DNA of 64,000 nucleotides from Apricaphanius iberus (GCA_028564705.1 JAPXFQ010002424.1:1302001-1366000), one strand, 5' to 3'. Numbered from the stretch's first letter, positions 21,050-33,659 are shown. The notes: generated from the sequence alone by a model not told the origin. Translations and numbers: made by a program.

Positions 21050-21440
21050 TGAGCATGACGCTGCCACTGCCATGTGGAGCCCCTCAAGGCTCCATCCTTG
21101 GCCCGTTTTTTTTCTTTTTTTTCTCCAAAACATATATGATTCTACAATGTCTCAAGTAACATCTACGCTGATGATATATGGCTTTATATCTTAGTGCCAC
21201 TATATGACCCCAGGTTTATAACACCAAGAGGATCTCACAGAATCTCCTCCCGCTTAATCCTGGTTCCAGCACTCAACGAAAGCCAATTATAAAGTGAACC
21301 TGGGTGTTTTCATTAACTTTACAGCTTGAATATGATTTTACTAATTTTTTTTGGTTTCTGAGGACCTAAAGAACCGAGACACTCCAGTTCTTTCTTGACC
21401 CCAACTTTAGAAACCACCGACACAGTTAAAGTTGTATATT
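21050..21440 (+). pseudogene. L2/CR1-type LINE reverse transcriptase fragment
   Basis: Translation around 21065-21105 gives CGAPQGSILGP. After a T-rich disruption, 21155-21190 gives IYADDIWLYIL (the catalytic YADD box of reverse transcriptase). Further on, 21290-21320 gives VNLGVFINFTA, matching the downstream part of the palm/thumb region. Frame breaks occur between these blocks. Plus-strand fragment of a dead LINE. Confidence 0.75.
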
Positions 21441-21449
21441 TGTATCTAT

Positions 21450-22880
21450 CTTTGCATCTAAATATTCACATAATTATTAATATTCTATAAATCATAGATG
21501 TCTGAGGCAAATTCAGAGTGGTTTTGGCAGCTGGAGTTCAGAAGAACATGTTTTTATGTTTTAAAACCACGAAAACGGTTTTCACTACAGCTTATCAAAA
21601 CATCTGAATCTCTTACAGTCCATTTCTAACAACAAGCAAAAAATAAAGGGAAAATCAAACAGTTCTCATGTTGCATGGCTGCTCCTGCAGACAAGCGTGC
21701 TCAGATTTTCAACAAGTAGACAGTTTCTTGGATAAATGCACAGAAACAGTGAAATAAAAGCTAAACAATAAAGATTTGGTTGCACAAAAGAAAAGGGGGG
21801 AGTAAAAGGGTGGTGAGAAGCTATTTTAGCCAACAGAAAGAACGTTGTTTGCCTTGTTGTTATGTGCTGCGGTGAGACCAAACACAATTTATGAAACGAG
21901 TCCTCTGAGTTTATTTTTATACTTTACTTTAGAACGAATATAGCAGAAAACAAACCCACAGGAACCGAAACTCAACCATTGTTTTAACGTAATAACGTTT
22001 CATGTTGCAGTTTTTAACTAAAGGAAACATCCAACATGTTCCTGCTCAACCTACATATAAAACAGACTTCAATGTGAATAAAATAAGCTTCAGCTGAACG
22101 TCAGTTTAAGAAAAAAAAAGACCGCTCCGTGTTTGTTCCTAAACGTGGATAAATCCTCTCGCTTTAGGCTCAGCTGAGGTCAGTTTGAGGTAAAGTAAAG
22201 CCGCTGTATGTTTAGTCAACACAGCGACATCGAGTCAGTTTGGTTTGACATTTCTGGATAAAAGGATAAAAGGCTGGCCCTGTCAAACCCTCTCTGATAA
22301 ACGGGTCAGAAACAGAACCTGCCGTCAGGCCGCATTCGCTCCGTCCCGCTTATCTGGAGAACAACGTATGAGTCGATGCAAATATTTACCCGCAGAGTCA
22401 CACGGAGGTTTTCCTTTGAATTCATTAAGTCAGGCAAGTTGTGTGTGAGTCAGCCTGAAATCCAGCAGCGCTCAGACTAAACAGAACTTCTAGTACTCTG
22501 AGGCCCAAAACCCGCAGAGCTATTTCTGTTCACTCTTCCCATAATGTGGGCTCCTCATTCCTGAACCACACATGGACACAATCAGTCACCTACACAAACA
22601 CTTCTGGACTTTACCCATAAAACTCTGCGGTAAAAACGACTGCTTACTCACACCAACATATTCATGTTAAAGGGAACACAGAGCAGCAGTTTTACAACCT
22701 GTCCTTTTCCACTGTGCTCGGACTAGTAGCTCATGATGCCTATTTTTATTTCCATTACCAAAATACAGAATTATGCCTTGGAGAAAAAAAAAGAAATGAG
22801 CCGAGAACGTTTCCAAGAAGTGGTGGCTTTACGTTTGGAACGCCTCCCTGGTGTTGAAACATAAGTCTCAGTTTGTACAG
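21450..22880. other. No gene seen
   Basis: Unassigned sequence of mixed composition. The open frames (21666-21887 minus, 22245-22448 plus) have no motif. Possibly low-copy intergenic or intronic DNA. Confidence 0.35.
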
Positions 22881-22884
22881 TTAT

Positions 22885-22985
22885 GATGAATATTAAAAAG
22901 AGAGATCACATTTCTCCTTTTCTAGCTCCTCTCCATTGGCTCCCTGTCGGTTTTTAAGACTAGAATTAAAACCTTCCATTTTAAT
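22885..22985 (+). pseudogene. L2 LINE fragment with an internal deletion
   Basis: 'gatgaatattaaaaagagag' followed by 'ctccattggctccctgt' matches the intact-order L2 copy at 28.98-29.06 kb. The next bases, 'cggtttttaagactagaatt', match that same copy about 240 bp further on (29.31 kb). The intermediate coding segment is missing, so this is a deletion derivative. Confidence 0.7.
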
Positions 22986-23349
22986 TAAGCAACAAAGACA
23001 ACGAGAAAACATCCCAGTCCTCCACCTCTGTTGGACGGCAGAGAAGTAGGAAAACAAAAATAAACAAAAACCACCAATAGAAAAGAACAACTTTAACAAA
23101 ACGGATCCAGTAATATAAACTAAGAATTACACATTCACTACACACAAGCATGGATTAATGAACATAATACAAATGTTTCTGGTAAGCTCCTGTGAACAAC
23201 CAACTAATGATGATAACCTCAGCTTAAGATATGTCCGTCCACACCAATGTCCCCACACCTATGTGTGTGCGAGCATGCAGGTCTGATTGATAGCTGGTGT
23301 AAGGAACCGTCAATCCGTCCTACAGGAATCGACACAGACATGAAGGAGG

Positions 23350-24970
23350 TAGGAGACGCATGCATCCAGAGTCCCACAGAGCGCAGAAGCCACAGGTGAA
23401 CCAGCGCAGGGCACCCCGCCGCCGCTGCAAGGCAGGAGGGCCCAGCAGCGATGGACGACCCACGGCACCACCACCCCGGGCCAATCCCCACCACCACCAC
23501 CCCACCCTCCATACAGACTTTATACTCCCATACTCAGGGACAGACGCCCCCAATATAGCACCCTGCCCCTGCATCCGGGAGACGAACCCCCTGCCCACTA
23601 GAATAGGGACAAGCAGACCGCCAAAGCCCCCACCATGGCAAGAGTAGCCCACCAGCCCAGGTCCCCAACCAGACGGCCTGATATGCCCCCCGGACTCCAA
23701 CCCCTGATTGTCAAACAAACAGGGGAATGCTGCCAGGCACCCCCCATCTCCCACCCTGGGCTCTCAGGGTCTAGATGAAGTTAAGCAGTGGGCAACGGTA
23801 CCAGAGGCGAGGCTCTTTAAAGGGCTCCACCTCCAGCGCTGAGGTGTATCCACCGCCAGGTCCCTAACATGTGTGCGTCTCATGTAAATGTTGCGAGGGA
23901 AAGAGTCAAAGTTGTACAATTAAAATTGGTTCCCAGGCTGCCACCGGGCAGCGAAGACAGAAACTCCTCCCCGCACCCTAGTGATGTGCCCACGCCCCAA
24001 GGCCCTATGTGAATAATAGAATGAAGGAGCAGATGGACAAAGGCGTCCGGGGATGGGGAGGAAACGACTGGGGTGACACAATGCCATCCCCAGGGAGCCG
24101 GCTCTCTACTGACTCCAATAGGAACCCCTGTTCAGCACAATCCACCAGGGGTGGGAGGCCCCATCACGTCAAAGACGGGGCCCACAGCCGTGCCACCACC
24201 AAGCCCCATGGGGGCCAAGGCCATCCCCCGGCCCTCATCTCTACATCTATCCCAACATTCAGACTACTATCAAAACACAGGACACCCAGGTTAAGTTTAG
24301 CCCCCCCTCCACCCGCACATCCTCCCCCCGTTCCAGCGCATCCCATTAGGGAGAGCGCCTGTGCTGGGTGGTAAACGCCTCCCCTCCAATAAGAGAGGCC
24401 CCGGCAACCGCCAGCGCACCAAGGGCCCCACGCTGTGTTAGGAAGCCAGCGCAACACCGACTCGGATACCCCGGCCACACCCTGCCGTGCCTATGAGCAG
24501 ACCGAGGCCCCAGGCGGCCGACCCACCAGGCCAACATCCACCACCCTTACTATTACCATCCAATGGCTGGGAAGCAACCGAACCCAACCCCCCCACCAAA
24601 AAGCCCACACCCCACCACCCGGCCAGCCGACCGACACTGGCCAATGGGTCCGACTCCAGCACCCTGCAGAATACTTGGACCAAGACCCAGGAGCCACGTC
24701 CAGTGCCTATATGGCCAACCGGGCCCAGAGACGCTGCCCACCCGCCACGGCCACCCGGCTACACCCTGACGCGTAGGTATGGCAAGGTACCGTCAAGGAG
24801 CCGGCGACAAGAACCAGCCCAAGGAGATGGAAAAGGCAGCAGCGCCCGCCGGCCCCCAGCCGACCACAGCCCCCCCCAGCCACCGGCCAAGCCCCGGTCA
24901 GGACCACAGCTAGGGGGGCGCAGGGCCCCAGAGCCCGAGCCCCAAGCCCCCCCATGAGCAGCACACTACT
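23350..24970. repeat. 1.6-kb C-rich, strand-asymmetric block
   Basis: The plus strand is strikingly C-rich (runs such as 'ccaccaccaccccaccctcc' and 'aagccccatgggggcc'), in contrast to the AT-rich flanks. The block ends abruptly near 24970. Many overlapping proline- or glycine-rich open frames result from the lack of stops rather than from a gene. It may be the untranslated part of a retroelement, but I recognise no terminal structure or domain. Confidence 0.4.
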
Positions 24971-24974
24971 AGGC

Positions 24975-25690
24975 CAGTAACCCAAGTGATTTCATTTCCT
25001 GTACAGTGCTCCGATCAGCTTTTGTTTCGTGCCTGGACAGCTTCATATGACAGGTGAAGGCACGGTGCCAAACCAGGTGAGCTGGGAATTTACGAATTGG
25101 GAAATAACTTCAATTAATTATTAGACCAGTCTTCTGATTCACTAAATCACTCTTACTTCCAAGAACCTCAAATATTAGTTCTTCTGGTCATGATTTTGCT
25201 TTCTTTGGGGTATTTTCTGTTTCCATGTCTAGGCTGTATTTATACATCTACACCCTCTCATTTCAGCTCAGTCTAAGGCCTCTGGGGGCAAGTACTAACA
25301 GGACGGACTTCCCCAGGAGGTGGCTCATTTATCAGCCGATACGTTGCAGAAACCAGTTAACCCCAGTGTTACCCAATAGGTGTATAAACAGAGGAGTAGC
25401 AGAGAAGCTCGTTGGGTCCAGCATGCCAAAAAACGGGGTTTCCTAAAGGTTAACAACCGAAGAGGTGCTGCTACTGGTTGCTGCACTAAACTCTGAGCTC
25501 CACCTATCGTCGCCGCTCTTTTGATCAATATGAAATAAAGTCTTGGTGAGTTTAAAATCCTGGATATCTGGAAATGCCCAATAAAAATCAATCCATTGGC
25601 TCAGGGTTGCATCACGTTTCTTCAAGTTTAATTCGAGTCTTTTTAAGATCTTTTTAAAACCACTTATATAAAAAATTAATACCATTTTCA
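24975..25690. other. No gene seen
   Basis: Unassigned, mixed composition. No recognised repeat or exon. Confidence 0.3.
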
Positions 25691-25691
25691 T

Positions 25692-26482
25692 GGCCTATTT
25701 CTATGGAGGACCAAAATGGACATTATTAAAAATAAAAGCAAAATCTATCTTTTCTTTTCATTATACATGCATGTTTGCAAAGAAATGCATATATTTTGAG
25801 TTTCCTGTTCCTTATAGGTGGATTCCTTTTTTTTCATTTTCCCTTGTCTCCTCTTTTTACTTTATGCATTTCTGCCTCATTATGCAAATGAGGAAGGCAG
25901 CCCTTCTTGGTCCCACTCCTCTACTATTGGTCGATAAACAGGAAGGATCGGGATCCATGTGCAGATCGATAGTTCATGCCTGCCCTTTTGGCCGTTTCAG
26001 GAGTGCGCCTTGTTGATAGGAAGTGAAGTCCTTCCAGAGATGTGTCAGACGATTGCAGAAGAATTAAGGCACGTTGCTATCCTAGCTGAAAGTAATACAG
26101 TGAGTAATGACGATTTATCGTTTGCGTAGACATTTGATTGAGAGCTACTCCAGTTAGCTGTACACATGAATAATGAAGCTGACCTGTTAGTTCTCCAGAT
26201 TTGAGAGGAAGTGGCTTTTCACAGGCATGCACAATCCCTCTGCACATGGATCCTCCTCCTTCTTGTTTATAATAGTAGAGGAGTTGGTCAAAGAGGGCCG
26301 CCCTCCTCATTTGCAAAGTGAGGCAAAAATGCATAAGGTAATGTAAAAAGAGGAGACGAGGGAATGTAAAAACCAGGAATGCATGTATAAGGAAAAAAAT
26401 GAAATCTTTATATATATATATATACATACATTATTTTATTTTTAATTATGTCAGTTTTGGTCCTCCATATATTTCACAGCCC
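25692..26482. mobile_element. Long inverted repeat element, about 790 bp
   Basis: The left arm (about 25692-25996) and the right arm (about 26208-26482) are inverted copies. Shared blocks include 'atggaggaccaaaa', 'gtctcctctttttac', 'ttatgcattt', 'gcaaatgagga', 'ctcctctactatt' and 'gatccatgtgcaga'. The spacer is about 210 bp. The right arm contains a (TA)n run at 26410-26423. No coding sequence. It fits a foldback or miniature inverted-repeat DNA element. Confidence 0.75.
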
Positions 26483-26489
26483 TACGGGT

Positions 26490-27955
26490 AAAAGGCCAAA
26501 AGAAAGTTTGCCTAAAAATGTTACATTGTTTTTTAACATTGGGTACGGGTTTTTTTTAGGTTAATCTTTATTTACTGAAGATATAATTTGTTCTGAATAT
26601 TTATTGGTTCCGTCACTTTCATTGAGAAAATTAGGGAATTATTGAGGAAACATGCAATATGAAGAAGTTAAATACAGCACAAATCTTAAGACCTAGATAT
26701 CAAAATGTAAGACTTTTTTAAAAATAATATATTAAAATAATTATAAATTTAATTCTTTTAAGGCTATTTAAGATTAAGAACATGTAGCAAATAGGATTCG
26801 GTCTCCATCTCCTTCCTTAACTGATTTCCTTTTCTGGAGTAAGACGAGAACATTTAATACCACGTCCTTCTGGCCGAGTGAATTTTATTGTGTCATAAAT
26901 TCATATTTGGTTGATCCACCTGTCCCGGTCCTAAACTGGACCACACCAAATGAACGACAGAATATCATAATAAAATAAGGAACTTCTCTTTTAGCCAAAC
27001 AAATCTTTAGAGGATTGAAATGTTAAAAATTATGGATGTTTGATCTCAAGATTGGATCAGGATGATATCTTCATATTTTTCAGTCAACTATTAAAGTTGA
27101 TCCGAAGTTTCATTCATTATTCTTTGAAACAACGTAGAGCAGAAACATTTGAAATATGTTAAAATCAAGTCTTCTTTATGGAAATCAAAATATGGTCTCA
27201 CTGTATTATATTTTTTCTGCCAACAAATGTTTACTCTAGTTTTCATGGAAACTATGATTATGAAACATACTTAGGTCATGATTTGGGTTTGTTTGTGGCT
27301 ACACATTGATGAAAGACGACATAAAGTTGTTAAGATAATTCAGTCCATGGAAACTGAATGGATTTAAACGTGGAAAGTAGTCATGGAAGTACAGAAGAAA
27401 AAACCCAAAATGGGAAAAAGGACGCATCAAAAAATATTGTTAAAAAAAAAAAACTGATTAGTATGGCACCCCTAAGAAAACACAAAAGCTTCCAGTGTTT
27501 TCACAGGACTTCTGCAGATGCTGGTTTGGTGGCAAACTCTCACATTTAGAGAGGAAATGCAGGAGAAAATCAACCTGATGCAAACAGAGCCGCGGCGGTA
27601 ACCGTCTTCCCAGATGGTCGTAATAACAGGGTCCACAGGGGGAACCGGCCCACACGGATCCACCCTGGAGGCTCACCAGCCGAGCAGAACATCTGAACCC
27701 CAAACCCCAGAGCTTTCAGCAGCCTGGCCCCATGGAAAACTTTAACTGCATCCTGCGGTCGTGGAATATGATTGGATAACCACGTGGAGAACCGTTCAAC
27801 CGAATGCCTGGCGGTGACGTGACGAAAGGCAGGAGGTCTGGGCCCACTCCTGGAGGAACGACTGGCTCTGGGTCCTAAATGGGATGGAAAGAGAAACCGA
27901 TTCACAGCAGAGACGTCCCGGGTCACCAGACGTGTCAAGTAACGAAGTGGGAGCA
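26490..27955. other. No gene seen
   Basis: AT-rich to 27.56 kb, then a GC-richer stretch (27560-27950). The latter has a 128-codon minus-strand frame (27570-27956) without recognised motif. I do not support it as a gene. Confidence 0.35.
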
Positions 27956-27957
27956 CA

Positions 27958-28440
27958 TCGTTACACCCATCGTAAAAATCACTGCATTGGCTCCCCGTAT
28001 GTTTTAGGATTAATAGAAAACCTTTAACTGATTGGAATGTTTGTATAATTATATTGAAAGGACTTTTGGTGTGAATTGGTGCTATATAAATAAAAGGGAA
28101 TTCAATTGAAGTGGATTTTAAGGTTCTTTTAATGGTTTTTAAGCTTCTTAATGGTCTTGGGCCTTCTTATCGCTCAGAAATCCTTTTACCGTTTGAACCC
28201 TTGTGTTCTGTGCGCTCCTCTAGCAGCCGTCTCCTTATCATCCCCAAAGTTTAGGACACAGACTCATAGTGAGGCGTCTTTCCATTATTATGGCCCTCAC
28301 CTCTGGAACAGGCTGCTAGAGGATCTCAGTGCCGCAGAGAACATTCATGTTTTTAAGAGCAGGATCAAGACTCACCTTTTTAACCGAGCTTTTAACTGAC
28401 TTATTTATTACAGTCTGTTTAAATGCGTTGCATGTTTTAT
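27958..28440 (+). pseudogene. CR1/L2-type LINE C-terminal remnant with nested insertion
   Basis: 'actgcattggctccccgta' encodes the LHWLPV-type motif of the LINE C-terminus. After a 101-bp insertion (28012-28112) the frame continues with DFKVLLMVFKLLNGLGPSY, then SSSRLLIIPK and, after a frameshift near 28215, SFHYYGPHLWNRLLEDL and VFKSRIKTHLF, ending at a stop near 28398. All are characteristic of the C-terminal end of CR1/L2-group ORF2. Dead copy, plus strand. Confidence 0.75.
28012..28112 (+). mobile_element. Nested 5'-truncated LINE/SINE tail with GGATT duplication
   Basis: About 100 bp ending 'gctatataaataaa' and 'attcaattgaagt' interrupts the LINE remnant. Both flanks carry GGATT (28007-28011 and 28113-28117), consistent with a target-site duplication from retrotransposition. 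Confidence 0.6.
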
Positions 28441-28809
28441 TTGACTAAACTGTATACATTTTTTACCATACTGTATATCATATTTTTCTTTCCATTTTAT
28501 TTATTAATCTTTTTATCTTACTATTTTATCTTTACTATTTATATTTATGTCATTTTTTAATATTTTATTTATTTATTTATATTTTTATCTTACTATTTAT
28601 CTTACTTTCTGATTATTTTATATTTGAACTTCTTTTAACCTCTTAAGCCTGAGGCTGTTTTTTCCTTATTTGCCATACGTAGAATCTGGAAGGCTTTTTA
28701 CAGCTTGTAAACAAAAATTTTCTAAAATTTTCTAATTGCTCTCCTAAAATAGGAAGATGTATGTGGATACTGTGAATTTGAAAATTCTTAAGAAAACCAT
28801 AGTGGTTTC

Positions 28810-29935
28810 TAACATTTCTTTCTTTCACCTCCGGAATATTGCTAAAATCAGAAACATCCTGTCCAGGAGTGATGCAGAGAAACTAGTCCATTCATTTTTT
28901 ACTTTAAGGCTGGACTACTGTAATTCCTTATTATCAGGAAGTCCACTAAATGCAATTAAACGCCTTCAGTTGATCCAAAATGCTGCAGCAAGAGTTCTGA
29001 TGAATATTAAAAAGAGAGATCACATTTCTCCTGTTTTGGCTTCTCTCCATTGGCTCCCTGTTAAATCCAGAATAGAGTTTAAGATCCTCCTCCTTACTTA
29101 TAAAGCCCTTAATAATCAGCTCCATCGTACATCAGAGATCTGATTGTTCCATATGTTCCTAACAGAGCACTTTGTTCTCAGAATGCAGGTCTACTGGTAG
29201 TTCCTAGGATTTCTAAAAGTAGAATAGGAGGCAGATCTTTTAGTTATCAGGCTCCTCTCCTGTGGAACCAGCTCCCAGTTTTAGTCCATGAGGCAGATAC
29301 TCTGTCTGTTTTTAAGACTAGGCTTAAAACCTTCCTCTTTTGATAAAGCTTATAGTTAGAATGGCTTAGGTTATCCTGAGTTATTTTTGTAGTTTTGCTG
29401 CTGTAGGTTTGTTTGCTGTAGGACTGTTGGAGGACAGACTGACCACTTTTTCTTCTCTCTTCTACTTTTCTCTCCTTCTACTCTCCATATATATTTTTTC
29501 TGCTGTTATTGTGATTGTTAACCCAGTTTTCTCTCAGTATTTTTCTCCCCATAGAAGCTCCACATTATCTGGTACCCTGCTCAACTATAATGCCCCCTGC
29601 TGGATGGGGAACATCCTAGATGATGCTCCTAGTGACCAAACATCCTTCATGGCCTGTTGCCAACTTTTTACTTCCCTCAATATATAAAATACTCTTACAT
29701 CAGTGCTTTTGTTCTTTCTGTGTCTCTTCTCTGTCTTCTCAGCCCCCCAGACGGTCCTGGCAGATGACCGCTTGTACTGAGTCAGGTTCTGCTGGAGTTT
29801 TTCCTCCCCACTGTCGCTACATGCTTGCTCTTCATGAGGGATTGCTGAGGAATTGCTGTGGTTGGAGTCTGCATGATTCGGGCAAAATCTCACGTCGATG
29901 ACTTTTTCAGCTGTTACTGTCGTGCACACATACTT
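28810..29935 (+). pseudogene. L2-type LINE, 3' portion of ORF2 plus 3' UTR
   Basis: From 28810 the frame gives HLRNIAKIRNILSRSDAEKL, then RLDYCNSLLSGSP, IQNAAARVLMNIKKRDHISP and LHWLPVKSRIEFKILLLTYK. A one-base deletion near 29118 shifts the frame, after which it gives PSYIRDLIVPYVP, GRSFSYQAPLLWNQLP and VFKTRLKTFLF, stopping at about 29341. The 3' UTR (29345-29935) includes 'tctgtgtctcttctctgtct', 'cccactgtcgctacatgctt' and 'gagggattgctgag'. Those phrases recur in the tail-only copies at 1.5, 51.7 and 55.8 kb. The 5' part of the LINE (endonuclease and palm) is absent, as expected for 5' truncation. Confidence 0.85.
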
Positions 29936-29939
29936 AACT

Positions 29940-32140
29940 GATCAGTTCTAGAGAAATTTTCCCTGATTTCAAAACCTTGGCTGTAGTGCAGCTTTTAATT
30001 CCAATCTCTACTTTGGCTGCAGGAAGAGCGCAGGAATATGTGTATATTTATACAAGCTGTGATACACAGAAACAAAAAATTCGTATACATACTGATATAT
30101 CTGCAGTCATCATCTCTCAGTTGTAATAAGTTAAACGATTTAAAAATAAAAATAAATATTCAAAAAGTAAACTTTGTGTAGCTGACCAAATATTGTTCAC
30201 CATCATGGTTAAGGGGAAGGACATAATCTGCTATAAAAATTCAACAAAAATGTGGATTTCCCGATAAAGTTAACACTGCGCATGCCTGAAGGGTTTCTCT
30301 TATGACTCATAACTTACTTGATCCAATAGCTGACAGGTTACCCCTGTATTCTGTGGCAAAATCTTCAGTTATCGGCTGATAACTGAAAAGTACCATCCCT
30401 ATTCTCTCGTATGTGCTTCAAACCGGTTGCGGCTGAGAACAATGGTGATTGAAGCATCAAATAGCAAATGTAATGCTAAAAACCGCAATAGGCCACTCGA
30501 GGGGTTGGACTTTATCTTTGACATAGGAAACGGCCCGCGTAAAGGAGCTTATCCAAACAAAGAAAGGAAAGGATTACGCACACGTTTTTTATCAGAAGGG
30601 AATAGCAGATTTGGCACGGATTGAACCTTTTTGGGCACATTTGACATTAAGTTTATGGTATTTATTTATATATGATGTAAAATGCTCATTTTTCGGTTTA
30701 TTGTTGTCATTTTTTGTGTGGATAAAGGTAATAAATACGACTTTAGACCCACAATGTTTTTAGGGTCACCATACAATTCTAAAACTATTTTTTGAGCATA
30801 TATTTTATCAATTTTCATAAGAGAACACAAAATGTTATCTTTTCCTCTGTATTAAAATTATATAAGTGGACAAAAATTGTACTTAGACATATTTTCCCTG
30901 TTCTTTGAAATATTTCAGAGTGTTTTCTTTCCAACAAGACCCCAGCCATATTTCTACTCCAAACGGTTCAAGATAAAGTACAACTCTCAAGGACAGAAAC
31001 AGAGACTCAGTGGCGCCTTTCTCTTTGATTAGGAAAATGTAAACTTTGTAGACCTTTAATGATACCCGGTCAAAGAGCCATCGCCATGGAAACACAGGAT
31101 GTGGATTATCATTATCAAAACTCTCTAACCATGACTTGGGTAAAGGCATCACTCAATAAGACTAAACATTCAAACTAATAATACAACATTAGGTAAAAAT
31201 GCGTCACAGTGGATTACAAAGTACAGATAAATCATAACACTAAATTTCTCCACCACAGTTTTCTCCCCTTTTATCTAATCTCAAAGATAAATCAAAATAC
31301 ATAGGAGAATCAATAATCAATAACAATCAGTAATTAACCTGGGAGACAGGTAGTATTCAAAAAGAAAGACAATAAAACAGTTCAAATGTTCTCACTCTTT
31401 ACATGTCTTATTGAATCATTTCTAACAGAATCATCTAATCAAAGCATCCATCTTAATGACGTTATCTGAACTCGAACAACATCTCAAACAAAAAACCTGC
31501 TGGTGGCCTAAGATAAGATAAGAAACCTCCATCCTAGGGTCGTGTCATTTGTTGTTTCTCTTCACGACTTGGCAGGCAAAAGGTTTGAGACAGCCCCTCG
31601 CCTCATAGGTGGCGCTCTTGTTCAGTTCCTCATTAGTCAGGATGCATGAACGTAACTGCAAAACACAGAAGAAGGGCACAATGTTAGGCAGTATCAATCT
31701 GGTACACACTAAATAGATCTAATCTCTCAACACAACTTGGAGCGTGTACTCTTCCCTTAAATGAGTCATTCATCCACAGCGTGAACCTCAAAATTAGGAT
31801 CGTCAGTCACTCTTTGCTCAGCACCACAGTGACCCTTTAAAGAGGTTACAAAAAGAAAACAAATCAATAATAATCAAACATAACAATGAAACATTAAAAA
31901 ATAAACAAAAATAGAATAAAAACAAAATAATTTCTAATAAAATCTCTAACTTCAATAATAATTATGAATTCTTCATGAATCATAAAAATTCTATAAATCT
32001 GTAATCTAAAAATCTATAAAAATCTTTAATCCCCCCTTTTCATTCTAAATCCCCAAATAATGAAAATAAAAAACAAAACAAAAACCTTTAGTAAAAGGCT
32101 TTTTTAGGAGAGGTGTAGTAGTGCTGTGGTGCAGCTAAAG
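29940..32140. other. No gene seen
   Basis: About 2.2 kb of AT-rich sequence. The minus-strand frame at 30883-31152 (89 codons) has no recognised domain. Segment 31850-32090 is A-rich with a C-run ('ttaatcccccctttt'). No supported element. Confidence 0.35.
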
Positions 32141-32154
32141 CTCTAGATATTAAT

Positions 32155-32345
32155 AACATAAAATTAAAACATACTTTACTTTTATTTTTATACTTTAAGT
32201 AGTTTTGAATTCAGTACTTCTTTACTTTTACTTGAGTAAACAGCTTGACTTCATACTTCAACTGCAACAACAAGTATGTGTGCTTATACTTGAGTTTTGA
32301 ATGTGAATAATTTTTGACACCTCTGTAAGTCACAGTGTTGTAGTA
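32155..32345. mobile_element. Interspersed repeat of the 'TACTTTTACTTGAGTAAA' type
   Basis: The phrases 'ctttacttttacttgagtaa', 'tatacttgagttttga' and 'tttaagtagttttga' recur around a core that I recognise as a common fish repeat. Ends and superfamily are not resolved. Confidence 0.4.
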
Positions 32346-32349
32346 GCAG

Positions 32350-33655
32350 TAGTTTATTCTGTAATTTTTTTCCTTTAGACATTAAACAAAAATATATGAA
32401 TTTTTCTTGTACAACACAACCGAACGGATTTAGGCTGAATGATGCTTATGATGCATAACCCAGTTTACAAACTTCCACCAGAAAACAACCAGAAACATTT
32501 ATAACATTCTGTATCAAGTGACAAAAAAAACAGAAATATGCATATATATGGAATTGATTTGAACTTAAAAATCAGTAATTCCATTTGTTTTACGTAAGTC
32601 ATTTTCATACAAATCATGTCGTTTAATTTAGTTTCATCCATTAAGGATCTGTCGAAGTCTTTTCACTAGTTTCTTACTTTATTGTTTCTGAGTTTATATA
32701 TTTTTGAATTGTGATGGATTTATACATCTTGTTGAAAGCTTTGGATGTTTAGGACTGTTTTAACTGATCTTCCAACTTGTTCCACAGATTAAAAAAACAC
32801 CTCTTTCCAAGAATTGAAAATTATTTCTAGCCTTTATTTTTCGAAAATTCCCATTACTCTGAGATAATACCGACTATTCCTGTGTTCAAAAAGCTCCTGC
32901 AGACTGAGTTATCGGGCCCAACGAGCCGGTCTGGGTTATTTTGGTTCTGAAACCAGCAGGTGACGGGTCGACGGCTCGGACGTCACGCTGCTCCTAACCT
33001 GAGCGTGCTCCTGCTGGAGAGGAGGTCATCTTCTAATCACAGCGGATCATTGGAGAGTGATTCTTCCTGAGGTCCTCAATAAAAACGTCCAGCAGAGAAA
33101 ACGAGTCGCTCCGTCTCCAGCTTCTCCTCCACAGTCAGCTTCTTCACACAGCATCATGTTTAATGACAAAAATACACAACATGCAGGAAAATGATTATTG
33201 TTCAACAATTTGGAATTGTTTCAGGTATAATTTAATGAACGAATTTGTTTGATCAGGAAATTCAAATGTATTTAAAATGCGTTTATATTCTATAATTTAA
33301 TAATAAATCATAAATAAATGTACTTTCCTATATTTTGCAATTAGTATTTGTACCTCTGTATGATATTCGGCCTTCGGAGGGAAAAACTTTGGTCAGTCCT
33401 GCATGAGTCTTTAGAGAGCCTGTTACCTCTTTATAATAAGGTTCCCTTTATTATTGGTATTAAATAATTTATAGATACATTGTTAATTAATCTGTAAACA
33501 CTTTATAAACTATAAAACAGCTGATTAGGCATTATATAAAGTTAAAAATTGTCCGTTTCTTTCTAGATAGTGAACCAAATCTGTTCTACCACAGTCTGTA
33601 TTTATGCGGATTTATGCACAAAACTTAGACTAGGACAGTCTCAGTGCTGTGGTGA
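32350..33655. other. No gene seen
   Basis: AT-rich to 32.9 kb, then a short GC-richer stretch (32900-33130) with no supported exon, then AT-rich again. Confidence 0.35.
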
Positions 33656-33659
33656 GAAC

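Noticed and set aside
24009..24985. Several overlapping proline/glycine-rich open frames over 100 codons
   Set aside because: All frames on both strands are open because the C-rich sequence lacks stops; no motif, splice context or codon-like pattern favours one.
27570..27956. 128-codon minus-strand frame
   Set aside because: No recognisable domain; lies next to LINE debris and ends without context. Left as unassigned.
31970..32060. 'aaaaggggggatta' on the minus strand as a retroviral polypurine tract
   Set aside because: No LTR pair, no pol or env-like coding sequence and no primer-binding site nearby. A purine run alone is insufficient.
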